A DNA stretch of 37,036 nt from a virus: the IMG/VR virus record IMGVR_UViG_3300022687_000001, positions 1 through 37,036 of that record, one strand, 5' to 3'. Below the pieces are notes generated by a model. It was not told where the DNA came from. It made no database searches and worked only from the letters and a program-made list of their open reading frames with translations. The position numbers and the translations under genes were made by a program. Within the stretch, counting starts at the first letter, position 1, and the number at the start of each line of letters is the position of its first letter. Positions 6,508-14,056 of this stretch are shown one piece after another.

Positions 6508-6666
6508 ATGGCCGAGCCAGTCACCAACGGCACGACCCGCCCCCGGACCACGGGGGCGGGTCACCCGCCCGTCATCGTCCTACGGATCGCAGGACACGAC
6601 GAACACGTCCGCTGGGTCGACCAGCGCGTCGCCGACCTCAAACGCGGACGGGGGCGATGCACGTGA
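6508..6666 (+). CDS. Hypothetical small protein (52 aa)
   Basis: ATG 6508, four bases after the SSB-like gene stop. The product is Thr/Arg/Gly-rich at the N-terminus with IVLRIAGHDEHVRWVDQRV as the only structured-looking part. It overlaps the next gene by up to 10 bases. No family recognised. Confidence 0.45.
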   Translation: MAEPVTNGTTRPRTTGAGHPPVIVLRIAGHDEHVRWVDQRVADLKRGRGRCT

Positions 6667-6992
6667 ACCCGGCCAACGAACGAGGCAAGCGCGCCGAACG
6701 TGAAGCCGCCACACTGCTGCACGACGCACTCGGCTACGACATCAAGCGCACCAAAGCCGGCCAGTTCGTCGACATCGGCGACCTGTCAGGCATCCCTGAC
6801 ACTGTGGTCCAGGTCAAAGACTGGAAAGACGTCCTGCGAGCCGTTCACACCGCACGCGACGACGCCGACCAACAAGCCCGCGCCGCGATGGTGCCGTTCC
6901 GGTTCGGGATGGTCAGGTCACGGGGTGGCGTGTGGACCTGCGTCCAGTCGGTCGACGCACTCACGACGATGCTGCGGGAGGCGCTGGCATGA
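6657..6992 (+). CDS. Holliday-junction-resolvase-like PD-(D/E)XK nuclease
   Basis: 111 aa from ATG 6657; GTG 6663, with a GTGA overlap, is an equally good start. The pattern GKRAEREAATLL (Glu15), then IPDTVVQVKDWK (Asp48, Gln52, Lys54) matches the compact resolvase/restriction-endonuclease-like fold of Hjc-type and related phage nucleases, with Gln in place of Glu in the (D/E)XK half. Size fits a single-domain resolvase. It would process branched recombination or replication intermediates before packaging, in line with the exonuclease and SSB-like genes nearby. Confidence 0.6.
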   Translation: MHVNPANERGKRAEREAATLLHDALGYDIKRTKAGQFVDIGDLSGIPDTVVQVKDWKDVLRAVHTARDDADQQARAAMVPFRFGMVRSRGGVWTCVQSVDALTTMLREALA

Positions 6993-7165
6993 CCCGCCAC
7001 GAACAGGTCGAGCGTCTGTTCGACGACCCGCGCACGTGGTTCACCATCACCACCACAGCCGGTGACCGCACCTTACTGCGTTTCTCTACCTGCCGGTTGT
7101 GCGGTGCGACCATCCAGGACCGACACATGCAAAAGCACGCCGCATGGCACTGGCCTGAACTATGA
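6989..7165 (+). CDS. Small CCHH zinc-finger-like protein
   Basis: 58 aa from ATG 6989 (ATGA overlap). CRLCGATIQDRHMQKHAAWH at residues 35-54 has two Cys and three His in an order like a short zinc finger. The first 30 residues form a helix and a beta hairpin. Function unknown, possibly DNA or protein binding. Confidence 0.55.
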   Translation: MTRHEQVERLFDDPRTWFTITTTAGDRTLLRFSTCRLCGATIQDRHMQKHAAWHWPEL

Positions 7166-7398
7166 GCACCCCCGACATTGTCCGCAACGAACGGGGCCAG
7201 GTCGTCGAGATGCGCCGACCCAACTGGGCACTCGAAGCCGAAACCCGCCTCACCAACCCTGAACCTGTAGTCGACCGTTACGTCCCCGAGTTCAGCGACA
7301 TCCGCATCATCAACCCATCACTCAAACGCAAGGCATTCAGTAACTCGAAGGTGGCGAAGGTGTCGATCGGCAACGACGACTGGGAGGAGGGGCGATGA
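7162..7398 (+). CDS. Hypothetical protein (78 aa)
   Basis: Starts at ATG 7162 and ends in DDWEEGR, where the sequence GGGAGGAGGGGCG at 7381-7393 also provides the ribosome-binding site of the methyltransferase gene. No Cys, no membrane segment and no recognised motif. Coupled to both neighbours. Confidence 0.55.
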   Translation: MSTPDIVRNERGQVVEMRRPNWALEAETRLTNPEPVVDRYVPEFSDIRIINPSLKRKAFSNSKVAKVSIGNDDWEEGR

Positions 7399-8657
7399 CC
7401 CTGGAATACCGAATCGGTGACGTGTTCGACCGCATGGCAGAGATCCCTGACGGGTCGGTCGACCTGATCGTCACGTCGCCGCCGTTCCTTGCGCTCAGGT
7501 CGTACCTGCCTGCCGACCACCCGGACAAGCACAAGGAGATCGGCAGTGAGCCGACCCCGGCCGAGTTCATCGACACACTGTTGGCCCTGTCTGCCGAGTG
7601 GGGTCGGGTGCTCGCTCCGCACGGTTCGCTCTGCGTCGAGTTGGGTGACACGTACGCCGGTTCCGGTGGCGGTGGCGGTGACTACATGCCCGGTGGGTTC
7701 CGTGAGGGGCAACCCGGATTCGGTGGCAGCGCTGACAAGCAGCGCGAGGGCAACGCCGCCCACTGGCGGGCGAAGAACCAGAACAAGTCGGCATGGCCGC
7801 TCGCCAAGTCGATGACCGGCATCCCGTTCCTGTACGAACTCGGACTGTCCTACGGCCGCAACCTACTGTCCGGCGAACCGTCACCAGCCGGGCAATGGCG
7901 AGTCCGCAACCGCATCTGCTGGGCCCGCCCGAACCCGCCCGTGGGTGCGCTCGGCGACAAGTTCCGACCCGCCACGTCGTACATCACCGTGGCGTGCAAG
8001 GGGACCAAGCGGTACTTCGACCTGGATGCGGTGCGGACTCAACCCGTCAGCACCTACGAACCGCACGGACAAATGGTCAAGCGGGAAGCAGTCGTAGGCC
8101 ACAACGGCTACGGACATATGCGGCAGGTGGTCGCAAGCAACCCCGCAGGCGCCCCGCCACTCGACTGGCACGCCGACAACCACCCAGAAGACGGCGACTG
8201 GCTCTGGAAACTCTCCACACAGCCATACAAAGGGTCACACTACGCCACGTACCCGCTAACGCTGCCCAAGCGGCTGATCGAAGCCATGTGCCCGCAACGG
8301 GTGTGCCGAGAGTGCGGGAAGCCGAGCGAGCGGATCGTTGAGGTCCAATACGTCGGAGCAAAGAGCGGGCGACCATACGAGCCCCACGTCTGGCAATCAG
8401 CCATCAACAGCAAGGCAGCTCACTCCAACAAAGCTCCCGACGAGGGAGCACGTGTCGCACCCACCACCCTCGGATGGACCGACTGCGGACACGACGACTG
8501 GCGCACCGGCATCGTCCTCGACCCGTTCGCAGGATCAGGCACCACCCTCGACGCCGCCCAAGCAGTCGGCAGGCACGCCATCGGCATCGACCTAGACGAA
8601 CGCAACGCCGACCTCGCACAACAACGAGTCGGCATGTTCATGGAGGTCGTCGCATGA
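7395..8657 (+). CDS. DNA methyltransferase (N6-adenine or N4-cytosine), beta class
   Basis: 420 aa. The catalytic motif TSPPF is at residues 27-31 and the SAM-binding motif DPFAGSGTT is at 376-384, followed by AIGIDLDERN. Catalytic region first and SAM motif last is the beta-class order. Between them, at about residues 293-330 and up to TDCGHDDW, there is a CPQRVCRECG cluster with further Cys, suggesting a zinc-bound target-recognition insert. No restriction endonuclease gene is adjacent, so it is a solitary phage methyltransferase, probably protecting phage DNA from host restriction. TSPPF occurs in both N6-A and N4-C enzymes, so the base is undecided. Confidence 0.85.
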   Translation: MTLEYRIGDVFDRMAEIPDGSVDLIVTSPPFLALRSYLPADHPDKHKEIGSEPTPAEFIDTLLALSAEWGRVLAPHGSLCVELGDTYAGSGGGGGDYMPGGFREGQPGFGGSADKQREGNAAHWRAKNQNKSAWPLAKSMTGIPFLYELGLSYGRNLLSGEPSPAGQWRVRNRICWARPNPPVGALGDKFRPATSYITVACKGTKRYFDLDAVRTQPVSTYEPHGQMVKREAVVGHNGYGHMRQVVASNPAGAPPLDWHADNHPEDGDWLWKLSTQPYKGSHYATYPLTLPKRLIEAMCPQRVCRECGKPSERIVEVQYVGAKSGRPYEPHVWQSAINSKAAHSNKAPDEGARVAPTTLGWTDCGHDDWRTGIVLDPFAGSGTTLDAAQAVGRHAIGIDLDERNADLAQQRVGMFMEVVA

Positions 8658-8884
8658 CCTGGCGCACACTCCGACGCATCGCCCAACGCGAAGCCCAAGC
8701 ACTCCGACACTGGCACCCCAACCACTGGCACCACATCACCAACGACACCCGAGCACACCGGCTCCTCTGCGCCGCACACGGCCGCTACGTGCCCGTAGCA
8801 GACCACGACCTACCCGACCCGGCACGCGAACACCGCCGCGAGCTCGAACGGGCGGCGAAACGGCGAGCGAGGGGGGCGGCATGA
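8654..8884 (+). CDS. Hypothetical His/Arg-rich protein (76 aa)
   Basis: ATG 8654 overlaps the methyltransferase stop. The protein is strongly basic, with HWHPNHWHHI near residue 23, LLCAAHGRYVP in the middle and an Arg/Ala-rich helical C-terminus. It may bind nucleic acid. No family recognised. Confidence 0.5.
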   Translation: MTWRTLRRIAQREAQALRHWHPNHWHHITNDTRAHRLLCAAHGRYVPVADHDLPDPAREHRRELERAAKRRARGAA

Positions 8885-11055
8885 CTGATCTCGCCCACCA
8901 AGAACCCACCAACGCTCACGAACACGCACGCGCCTACGGCGCACTCGGACTACGAACCCTCCCCATCCGCGTCGGCGGCAAAGCACCACCCATGAAGTCG
9001 TGGCAACACGCCGCCACCAACGACCCCGCCAAAATCGACGCCTGGTACAAAGGCCTGTACCGCGACTGCGGCGTCGGAATCGCCCTCGGTGACCAACCAA
9101 ACGGCTGGCACCTGTTCGCCCTCGACCTCGACAACCACGGCGACGGCACCACCACGGGTGAAGACGAACTCGTCGACCTCGAGCAAACCCACGGCGCACT
9201 CCCCGACACCTGGCGCGCCATCACCGGCTCAGGCGGCGTCCACCTCATCTTCCGCACCCCCGAAGGTGTCACCGTCCGCAACCAGCAAGCAACCGGCAAC
9301 CGAGTCGCACCAAACATCGACGTCCGCGGCCAGGGCGGCCAGATCGTCGCCGCACCCACCATCCACCCCGAAACACTCAACGCCTACGCCTGGGAACACG
9401 ACTACGAACCCTGGTCACTCCAACCGGCGGTCGCACCCGACTGGTTGCTCGACATGGTCCGCGAACCCGACCCGACACCCGAACCACCCAAACCGGTCGT
9501 CAACCTCCCCCGAGACGACACCCTGTTCGAGCAACACCGCGCCGACTGGAACTGGCACGTCGAACTCGTCGCCCTGGGCTGGCAACAAGACCAACGAGAC
9601 CCCGAACGCTGGACCCGCCCCGGCAAAGACCCACGACAAGGACACTCAGCGATCCTCCACGGCGACGAAGGCCCGTTCGTCGTGTTCACCACCGAAATCC
9701 CACACGAATGGCGACACGCCGGCAAACAGACCACAGACGGCTCCGGCTGGTCGTTCGGCCCGTTCGGCTTCTACGCCGCCACACGCCACGCAGGCAACCG
9801 CTCAGCGGCCGCTCAGGCGCTCTCAGACCGATACGGCATCGAACCAGCATCACTCGACGACCTGATCGCCGAAACGGTGGGCGAAGAACCGACACCAGTA
9901 ATCCTTGATGAGCTCGACAAACACCTTCGGTCGATGGTCATGCCGTGGGACACCTTCTTCTCCATCGACCACAACGCCGCCTCATGGCTCTGGGAACCGA
10001 TCATCGCAGAAACACGCGGCACCGCCATCTTCGCCCCCGGCGGCGTCGGCAAATCACTCATCATGCTCCGACTGTCGATCGACATAGCCAAGTCCGGGCG
10101 ACGGGTGCTCTACCTGGACTACGAGATGACGTCAGACGACCTCGCCGACCGACTCGACGACATGGGATACGACGGCCCACACCCCGACCTCGACACCCTG
10201 TTCTACGCCCAACTCCCCGACCTGTCGGCATTCGACACCAAAGCCGGCGCACAAGAGGTCGTCCGAATGGCGGAACTATTCGACGCCGAACTCGTCGTCA
10301 TCGACACCTTCGCCCGAGCGATCGAAGGCGACGAGAACGAGGCCGACACCTATCGCCGCTTCTACAACCTCACCGGCCAGGAACTCAAACGCCGCGAAAT
10401 CGGCTACGCCCGCCTCGACCACGCCGGCAAGGACGTATCAAAAGGGCAGCGAGGTTCCAGCGCCAAGAACGACGACGTGGACGTCGTATGGCTCCTCAAA
10501 CGCACCGAGGACGGCTACCAACTCATCGCGAAGAAGAAGCGGATGGGGTGGGTGCCCGAGATCGTCAACCTGACCCGCGGTGACGACCCGTTCACACTCG
10601 AGGTGAAGGGCGGCCCGTCGTATCCGAAGGGGACCGCCGAGGTCTCCAAACTGCTCGACGAACTCGGCGTGGACGAGGACGCCACCCTGGCGACCGCCCA
10701 ACGGGCGCTCAAGGATGCCGGCCACGGCAAGCGTCGACAGGACGTGTCGGCAGCCCTCAAATACCGTCGCGACAGGTCACCGACGTACCACTTCGTGGAC
10801 GACCTTGTGGCTGTGGATAAGTCCGGGAACCGCGGCGGGAACCGCCCGAACGAAAAAGGGCCGGAACCGCCCCCGGAACCACCCAACGACGAATCTGTAT
10901 CACCCCAGGTAAATGACCACGGGAACCGTTGCGGGAACCGCCCGGAACCGTCTTCGCCGGTCTACCGGGAACCGGGTTCCCCCCTTAAGGGGGAACCGGT
11001 ACCGACCCCACCCGACGACGACCCACCGACAACCCTCGAGGAGCTTGGATTGTGA
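8881..11055 (+). CDS. Bifunctional primase-polymerase / RepA-type helicase
   Basis: 724 aa. The N-terminal prim-pol domain has LDLDNH with the catalytic Asp82/Asp84, SGGVHLIF (His121) and DVRGQGGQIVAAPT (147-160). The helicase/ATPase domain has Walker A APGGVGKS (385-392) and Walker B LVVID (471-475). LDHAGKDVSKGQRGSSAKND follows, as in RepA/DnaB-like hexameric ATPases. It would prime and unwind DNA at the phage origin, so replication is likely largely phage-directed. The C-terminal 80 residues are low-complexity (GNR, PEP and REPG segments) and are encoded by a repeat array that I describe separately as a candidate origin. Starts at an ATGA overlap. Confidence 0.85.
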   Translation: MTDLAHQEPTNAHEHARAYGALGLRTLPIRVGGKAPPMKSWQHAATNDPAKIDAWYKGLYRDCGVGIALGDQPNGWHLFALDLDNHGDGTTTGEDELVDLEQTHGALPDTWRAITGSGGVHLIFRTPEGVTVRNQQATGNRVAPNIDVRGQGGQIVAAPTIHPETLNAYAWEHDYEPWSLQPAVAPDWLLDMVREPDPTPEPPKPVVNLPRDDTLFEQHRADWNWHVELVALGWQQDQRDPERWTRPGKDPRQGHSAILHGDEGPFVVFTTEIPHEWRHAGKQTTDGSGWSFGPFGFYAATRHAGNRSAAAQALSDRYGIEPASLDDLIAETVGEEPTPVILDELDKHLRSMVMPWDTFFSIDHNAASWLWEPIIAETRGTAIFAPGGVGKSLIMLRLSIDIAKSGRRVLYLDYEMTSDDLADRLDDMGYDGPHPDLDTLFYAQLPDLSAFDTKAGAQEVVRMAELFDAELVVIDTFARAIEGDENEADTYRRFYNLTGQELKRREIGYARLDHAGKDVSKGQRGSSAKNDDVDVVWLLKRTEDGYQLIAKKKRMGWVPEIVNLTRGDDPFTLEVKGGPSYPKGTAEVSKLLDELGVDEDATLATAQRALKDAGHGKRRQDVSAALKYRRDRSPTYHFVDDLVAVDKSGNRGGNRPNEKGPEPPPEPPNDESVSPQVNDHGNRCGNRPEPSSPVYREPGSPLKGEPVPTPPDDDPPTTLEELGL
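10812..10998. other. Candidate replication origin: DnaA box plus GGAACC iteron array
   Basis: TGTGGATAA at 10812-10820 is a perfect consensus DnaA box (TTATCCACA on the other strand). Nine direct copies of GGAACC follow, starting at 10826, 10838, 10863, 10875, 10922, 10934, 10944, 10968 and 10992, most extended to GGGAACCG or CGGAACCG. One inverted copy (GGTTCC, 10975) forms a 9-bp hairpin with the last. Spacings are 12, 25, 12, 47, 12, 10, 24 and 24, close to multiples of 12. The array lies inside the 3' end of the primase-helicase gene, but four copies are in one codon phase and five in another. The conserved unit is therefore the DNA, not the peptide. An origin within the initiator gene is known in other phages. 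Confidence 0.55.
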
Positions 11056-11624
11056 CCATCACCGAACAACAACTCGACGCCGTCCTACCGCGCGTCCCCG
11101 CCGGCCTGCCGTGCGGAGGCCGCGACCTGACCGACGCCGACGAACGAGCCGAAACCATCGCCGAACTGCTCGACCTGTACCGACGTGCCGAGACCGAGGT
11201 GTGGGTGCGCTACACCGATTCGGTCGGTGACCTGGAAGCCTCAGAGTTCGACTGCATCAGATGCGACAAACGCGCCGTCGTGTGTGCGTGGACCGACGAC
11301 CAATGGGGCGGTGAGGCGTTCTGTGACGTCCACGACCCCCGTTCCGCGCCCGCACACGTCCACTGGGGCACCAATCAGGCGACCGTGGTGCCCGACCCCG
11401 AAATCGAACGCCTCCTCGACGAGGAGGAGTGGTACCGCCGGAACCGCCGGAACGGCTGGACCGACCGCCCGCCGCAGCCGGGGACGCACGAGAGTGACGT
11501 GCTGCCACCAGACCTCCAGTTCTGGAAGGCGGGGCTGACTGGAATCAATGCAAGCAACCAACCACGCGGTGGAGTCCAGGAGTTCAACTACGCCCGCGAC
11601 TGGTCCGTGGAGAACGCCCGATGA
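11052..11624 (+). CDS. Hypothetical protein with zinc-ribbon segment
   Basis: 190 aa from GTG 11052, overlapping the primase stop (GTGA). FDCIRCDKRAVVCAW and AFCDVHD (residues about 65-95) give four Cys and a His in a spacing suited to a zinc site. The N-terminus is helical and the C-terminus ends in polar sequence. Two further GGAAC units lie at 11440-11455 in this gene, again near the candidate origin. Function unknown. Confidence 0.6.
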   Translation: MTITEQQLDAVLPRVPAGLPCGGRDLTDADERAETIAELLDLYRRAETEVWVRYTDSVGDLEASEFDCIRCDKRAVVCAWTDDQWGGEAFCDVHDPRSAPAHVHWGTNQATVVPDPEIERLLDEEEWYRRNRRNGWTDRPPQPGTHESDVLPPDLQFWKAGLTGINASNQPRGGVQEFNYARDWSVENAR

Positions 11625-12058
11625 CCGCCATCGAGATCCCGTCCGAACGTGCCGCCCTGCTCGACGCGGGGTGGCTGGCAGTGAAGGGGGTGCACCGGAT
11701 CATCCACCACATGCGCTTCCCCGGCGACACCGGGGGCGGCACGTCAACCGAGGAGGAACCGCCCGCCGACCTGGTGGCCTTCGTCGAGAAGGCGTGTGAG
11801 ACGTGCGGTGGAGACGGACGCACTGCCATTCACCACGGGCGGGAGTGCCCCGACTGCCACGGCACCGGCTCTGAGCTGCTGACCGTGACGTGGGCGTGCG
11901 CTCGCTGTGGCGGCAGGAACACCCTCGACCGATTCCACTGCAAGGATCTCGACTGCACCAACGGCACCCGCTCGACGCTGGTGCGCCTGACCGGGCAGCC
12001 GGTACCGGTGCGCGAGGGCGATGGAACCTGGCGTTTCCCGTGCGAGGTCGTCCGATGA
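11621..12058 (+). CDS. DnaJ-like zinc-finger protein
   Basis: 145 aa. CETCGGDGRTAIHHGRECPDCHGTGSELL (around residues 59-87) contains two CxxCxGxG modules, as in the DnaJ central domain. CARCGG and CKDLDC follow, adding a second metal site. No J domain is present. Such small proteins are common in actinophages and their role is unknown; a chaperone-like or RNA-binding part is possible. Its stop/start junction is duplicated at the end of the next gene. Confidence 0.6.
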   Translation: MTAIEIPSERAALLDAGWLAVKGVHRIIHHMRFPGDTGGGTSTEEEPPADLVAFVEKACETCGGDGRTAIHHGRECPDCHGTGSELLTVTWACARCGGRNTLDRFHCKDLDCTNGTRSTLVRLTGQPVPVREGDGTWRFPCEVVR

Positions 12059-12061
12059 TCC
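12044..12061 (+). repeat. Gene-boundary repeat A, copy 1 (copy 2 at 12919-12936)
   Basis: GAGGTCGTCCGATGATCC spans the end of the DnaJ-like gene (...EVVR stop) and the start of the deoxyribosyltransferase-like gene. It recurs without change at 12919-12936, where the latter gene also ends in EVVR and the next also starts ATGATCC. Confidence 0.85.
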
Positions 12062-12933
12062 CCGCCGACATCGCCCGGCACCTCGACGACGGCCCCTGCG
12101 TGGTGGCGATCGTGGAGGGACTGGAGTGCTCGCACTGGGTGCACGAATCACTACCCGAGCCGTGTGGCTTGGATTGTGACTTCGGAAATCCAAGTCCACC
12201 TACCGAGTTCCAGGGGCAGCCGATCGGGAAGTGCCCGCATTGCCAGCCCGTCGTCAATCGACGGTACCCACGCCGACACCCCGACCATTGCCCCGACTGC
12301 CACGACGGCGACCTGACGGTCGAACTGCGGGTGGAGACTCACCGCCCCCGCGCCTATGTCGCCTCCAAGTCAAAACACGCCCCGATGTGGAGGGCGCTTC
12401 GCGACAGTGGACAGCTCAACATCATCTCGACCTGGATCGACATGGATGGTGATGGTGTTATCGACGACTGGCCGTCGTTCTGGGCCGACTGCACAGACCA
12501 GGCGGTCGCTGCGGACGCTGTCGTGGCGTACTACGAGCCGGGCGAGACGTGGAAGGGGGCACTCGTCGAAATCGGCTGCCAGTTGGCCAACGCTGGCACC
12601 GTGATTGTAGTCGGTTCGCCCGGTGGCTCTTGGACGCAACACCCCGATGTCCGTCTTGTCGACTCGATGGACGAAGCAATCCACGCCTGCAACGGCCACC
12701 GCACCTTCACCGCCGTCGTGCGGTGGGTGCCGGTGACCCACGTCCATGACCCGATCACAAACGACGGCCCCGAATTGTCAGTGGACTCAAGGGCTGGGTC
12801 GGTCTGGCGTATCGCATGGTCTGAAAAGGACGGCCCTATTAACCCCACCCTCGTCGCCGCCCTCGAAGCCGTCCACGGTCCCGCCGACACCTGGGTCGGG
12901 AAGTACGCCGCCGTCGCTGAGGTCGTCCGATGA
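12055..12933 (+). CDS. Nucleoside 2-deoxyribosyltransferase-like protein with zinc-binding N-terminus
   Basis: 292 aa from ATG 12055 (ATGA overlap). Residues 1-90 contain CSHW, CGLDCDFG, CPHCQP and CPDCHDG, probably one or two zinc sites. From about residue 100, YVASKSKHAPMWRALRDSG, WPSFWADCTDQAVAADAVV, GETWKGALVEIGCQLANAGTV and VVGSPGG follow the order of the nucleoside 2-deoxyribosyltransferase / DUF4406-like Rossmann fold, with a Glu in the WKGALVEIG position that matches the nucleophile region. These enzymes cut or exchange N-glycosidic bonds of nucleosides or nucleotides. In phages the role is open: nucleotide recycling, modified-base supply or defence against NAD/nucleotide-based immunity. 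Confidence 0.6.
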   Translation: MIPADIARHLDDGPCVVAIVEGLECSHWVHESLPEPCGLDCDFGNPSPPTEFQGQPIGKCPHCQPVVNRRYPRRHPDHCPDCHDGDLTVELRVETHRPRAYVASKSKHAPMWRALRDSGQLNIISTWIDMDGDGVIDDWPSFWADCTDQAVAADAVVAYYEPGETWKGALVEIGCQLANAGTVIVVGSPGGSWTQHPDVRLVDSMDEAIHACNGHRTFTAVVRWVPVTHVHDPITNDGPELSVDSRAGSVWRIAWSEKDGPINPTLVAALEAVHGPADTWVGKYAAVAEVVR

Positions 12934-13196
12934 TCCGCTGCGCCTACGAGCTCACGGCGTCACGTCGCCGCTGCCCACAACCCGCCACCCGAGGCCGCTG
13001 GTGCGACACCCACCACCGGTTGATGACCATGCACGCCAAGCCCACCGCCTGCCCGAAGTGCGACGGCACCGAATGGGATGGCGACCCCCGGATAGTCGCC
13101 ATGCTCGCTCGTAGCGGTGCCCTGCGTGAAGCCAACGCCGTGCTCGACGGTGAACCCTGCTGCCCCGAACCCGCCGACCACACGGAGGACACATGA
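12930..13196 (+). CDS. Small Cys/His-rich protein
   Basis: 88 aa. Cys residues in CAYEL, RRRCPQPATRGRWCDTHH and CPKCDG suggest one or two zinc sites; the first resembles the short C-x(n)-C-x2-HH motifs common in actinophages. It ends in -TEDT, exactly as the next gene product does. Function unknown. Confidence 0.55.
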   Translation: MIRCAYELTASRRRCPQPATRGRWCDTHHRLMTMHAKPTACPKCDGTEWDGDPRIVAMLARSGALREANAVLDGEPCCPEPADHTEDT

Positions 13197-13199
13197 CCA
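13181..13199 (+). repeat. Gene-boundary repeat B, copy 1 (copy 2 at 13390-13408)
   Basis: CACGGAGGACACATGACCA spans the -TEDT C-terminus, the GGAGG ribosome-binding site and the start codon of the next gene. The identical 19 bases occur 209 bp downstream. Confidence 0.85.
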
Positions 13200-13405
13200 G
13201 AATTCGGACGCACTACCTCATCGACCACATGGACGGATTCCCGGCTGCCAACAAACTGGAATGCGCCTGCGGTGTAGAGATTCATCCCGCCTGCGACGTG
13301 TCGTCGGCAAGCATCGTCGACGCCTTCGAGACCCACCTGTCCGCCATGCCCGTCGAGGAGTTGGACCCCTGGCAGCGCGAGATCATCAACACGGAGGACA
13401 CATGA
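13193..13405 (+). CDS. Hypothetical protein (70 aa) flanked by boundary repeats
   Basis: ATG 13193. Contains CACGVEIHPAC (residues about 23-33), a possible metal site, and a predicted helix after it. The 19 bases CACGGAGGACACATGACCA at its start (13181-13199) recur at its end (13390-13408). The gene is thus bounded by the same end-of-gene/SD/start junction on both sides. No family recognised. Confidence 0.6.
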   Translation: MTRIRTHYLIDHMDGFPAANKLECACGVEIHPACDVSSASIVDAFETHLSAMPVEELDPWQREIINTEDT

Positions 13406-13878
13406 CCACACCCACCCTCACCGAAACCGTCGACATCCTCCAAAACATGGACCACGAATACGCACGCCTCGCCAAACTCACACTGTCCACCATGCAACAC
13501 CTCCTCGCCCAACAATACGACGCCGTATCACCCGGAGGATCAGGCGACGGCGTCAAAGTGTCAGGCGGCAACTACGACAACGCCGCCGTCATGCTCGCCA
13601 GAGCCGCAGCACTCGACCCCTACGCCTACCGAGGCCGCAAGATCACCGACGCACTCACCGGCGTCAACAAATCACTGCGGGAATGGCAACGAGCCATCGA
13701 CCAAGCATTGAGCGACACCACACCGAAACACGACGACCGGCCCCGATGCCCCGGCACCGTCGAGGACGGCGACGGCCGGCTCGGCGGCTGCGGGAACCTG
13801 ACAGAGCGCTACCACGAAGGCGGGAAGGTCAAGTACCGGCCGCTGTGCAAGAAATGCCGGACACAGGGCAGGCACTGA
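13402..13878 (+). CDS. Helical protein with C-terminal zinc ribbon
   Basis: 158 aa from ATG 13402 with GGAGG 7 bases upstream. The N-terminal 105 residues are helical (TETVDILQNMDHEYARLAKL and so on). The C-terminus has RCPGTVEDGDGRLGGCGNL and CKKCR, a four-Cys ribbon as in transcription-factor-like zinc ribbons. It ends in -TQGRH, shared with the next product. Function unknown; a nucleic-acid-binding regulator is possible. Confidence 0.55.
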   Translation: MTTPTLTETVDILQNMDHEYARLAKLTLSTMQHLLAQQYDAVSPGGSGDGVKVSGGNYDNAAVMLARAAALDPYAYRGRKITDALTGVNKSLREWQRAIDQALSDTTPKHDDRPRCPGTVEDGDGRLGGCGNLTERYHEGGKVKYRPLCKKCRTQGRH

Positions 13879-13880
13879 TG
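13861..13880 (+). repeat. Gene-boundary repeat C, copy 1 (copy 2 at 14001-14020)
   Basis: ACACAGGGCAGGCACTGATG spans the -TQGRH C-terminus and the TGATG stop/start. It recurs 140 bp downstream with one mismatch. Confidence 0.85.
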
Positions 13881-14018
13881 GCCGTGATTCACGAACGGTG
13901 TTCCTGTGGTGCCAAGTTCGATGTGAGAACACTGAACCCACAACACGCCCAAGTGTTGGCTGCGGAGTGGCGCAGAGACCACCACTGCCGCACGTCCAGT
14001 ACACAGGGGAGGCACTGA
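13878..14018 (+). CDS. 46-aa CxC protein flanked by boundary repeats
   Basis: ATG 13878 overlaps the previous stop (TGATG). CSCGAKFDV near the start is the beginning of a ribbon motif, with HHCR near the end completing a possible zinc site. Its last residues (TQGRH) and 19 of the last 20 bases match the end of the preceding gene. A further in-frame ATG at its stop opens only 5 codons (to 14035), so the cassette chain ends here. Confidence 0.5.
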   Translation: MAVIHERCSCGAKFDVRTLNPQHAQVLAAEWRRDHHCRTSSTQGRH

Positions 14019-14056
14019 TGGGCAGACGTGTTTGACACAACCGAGAGGATTGAACG

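Noticed and set aside
10825-10998. CRISPR array
   Set aside because: Units are 6-8 bp with 4-40 bp gaps inside a coding sequence; no 24-37-bp repeats, unique spacers or cas genes.
14018-14035. A gene starting at the third boundary ATG
   Set aside because: The frame ends after 5 codons; it is noted only as the last boundary repeat.
14032-14037. TTGACA as a promoter for the DUF3102-like gene
   Set aside because: A -10 at 17 bp would fall on the start codon as CGATGA, a poor match, and the gene has a good ribosome-binding site, so it is probably within the operon.
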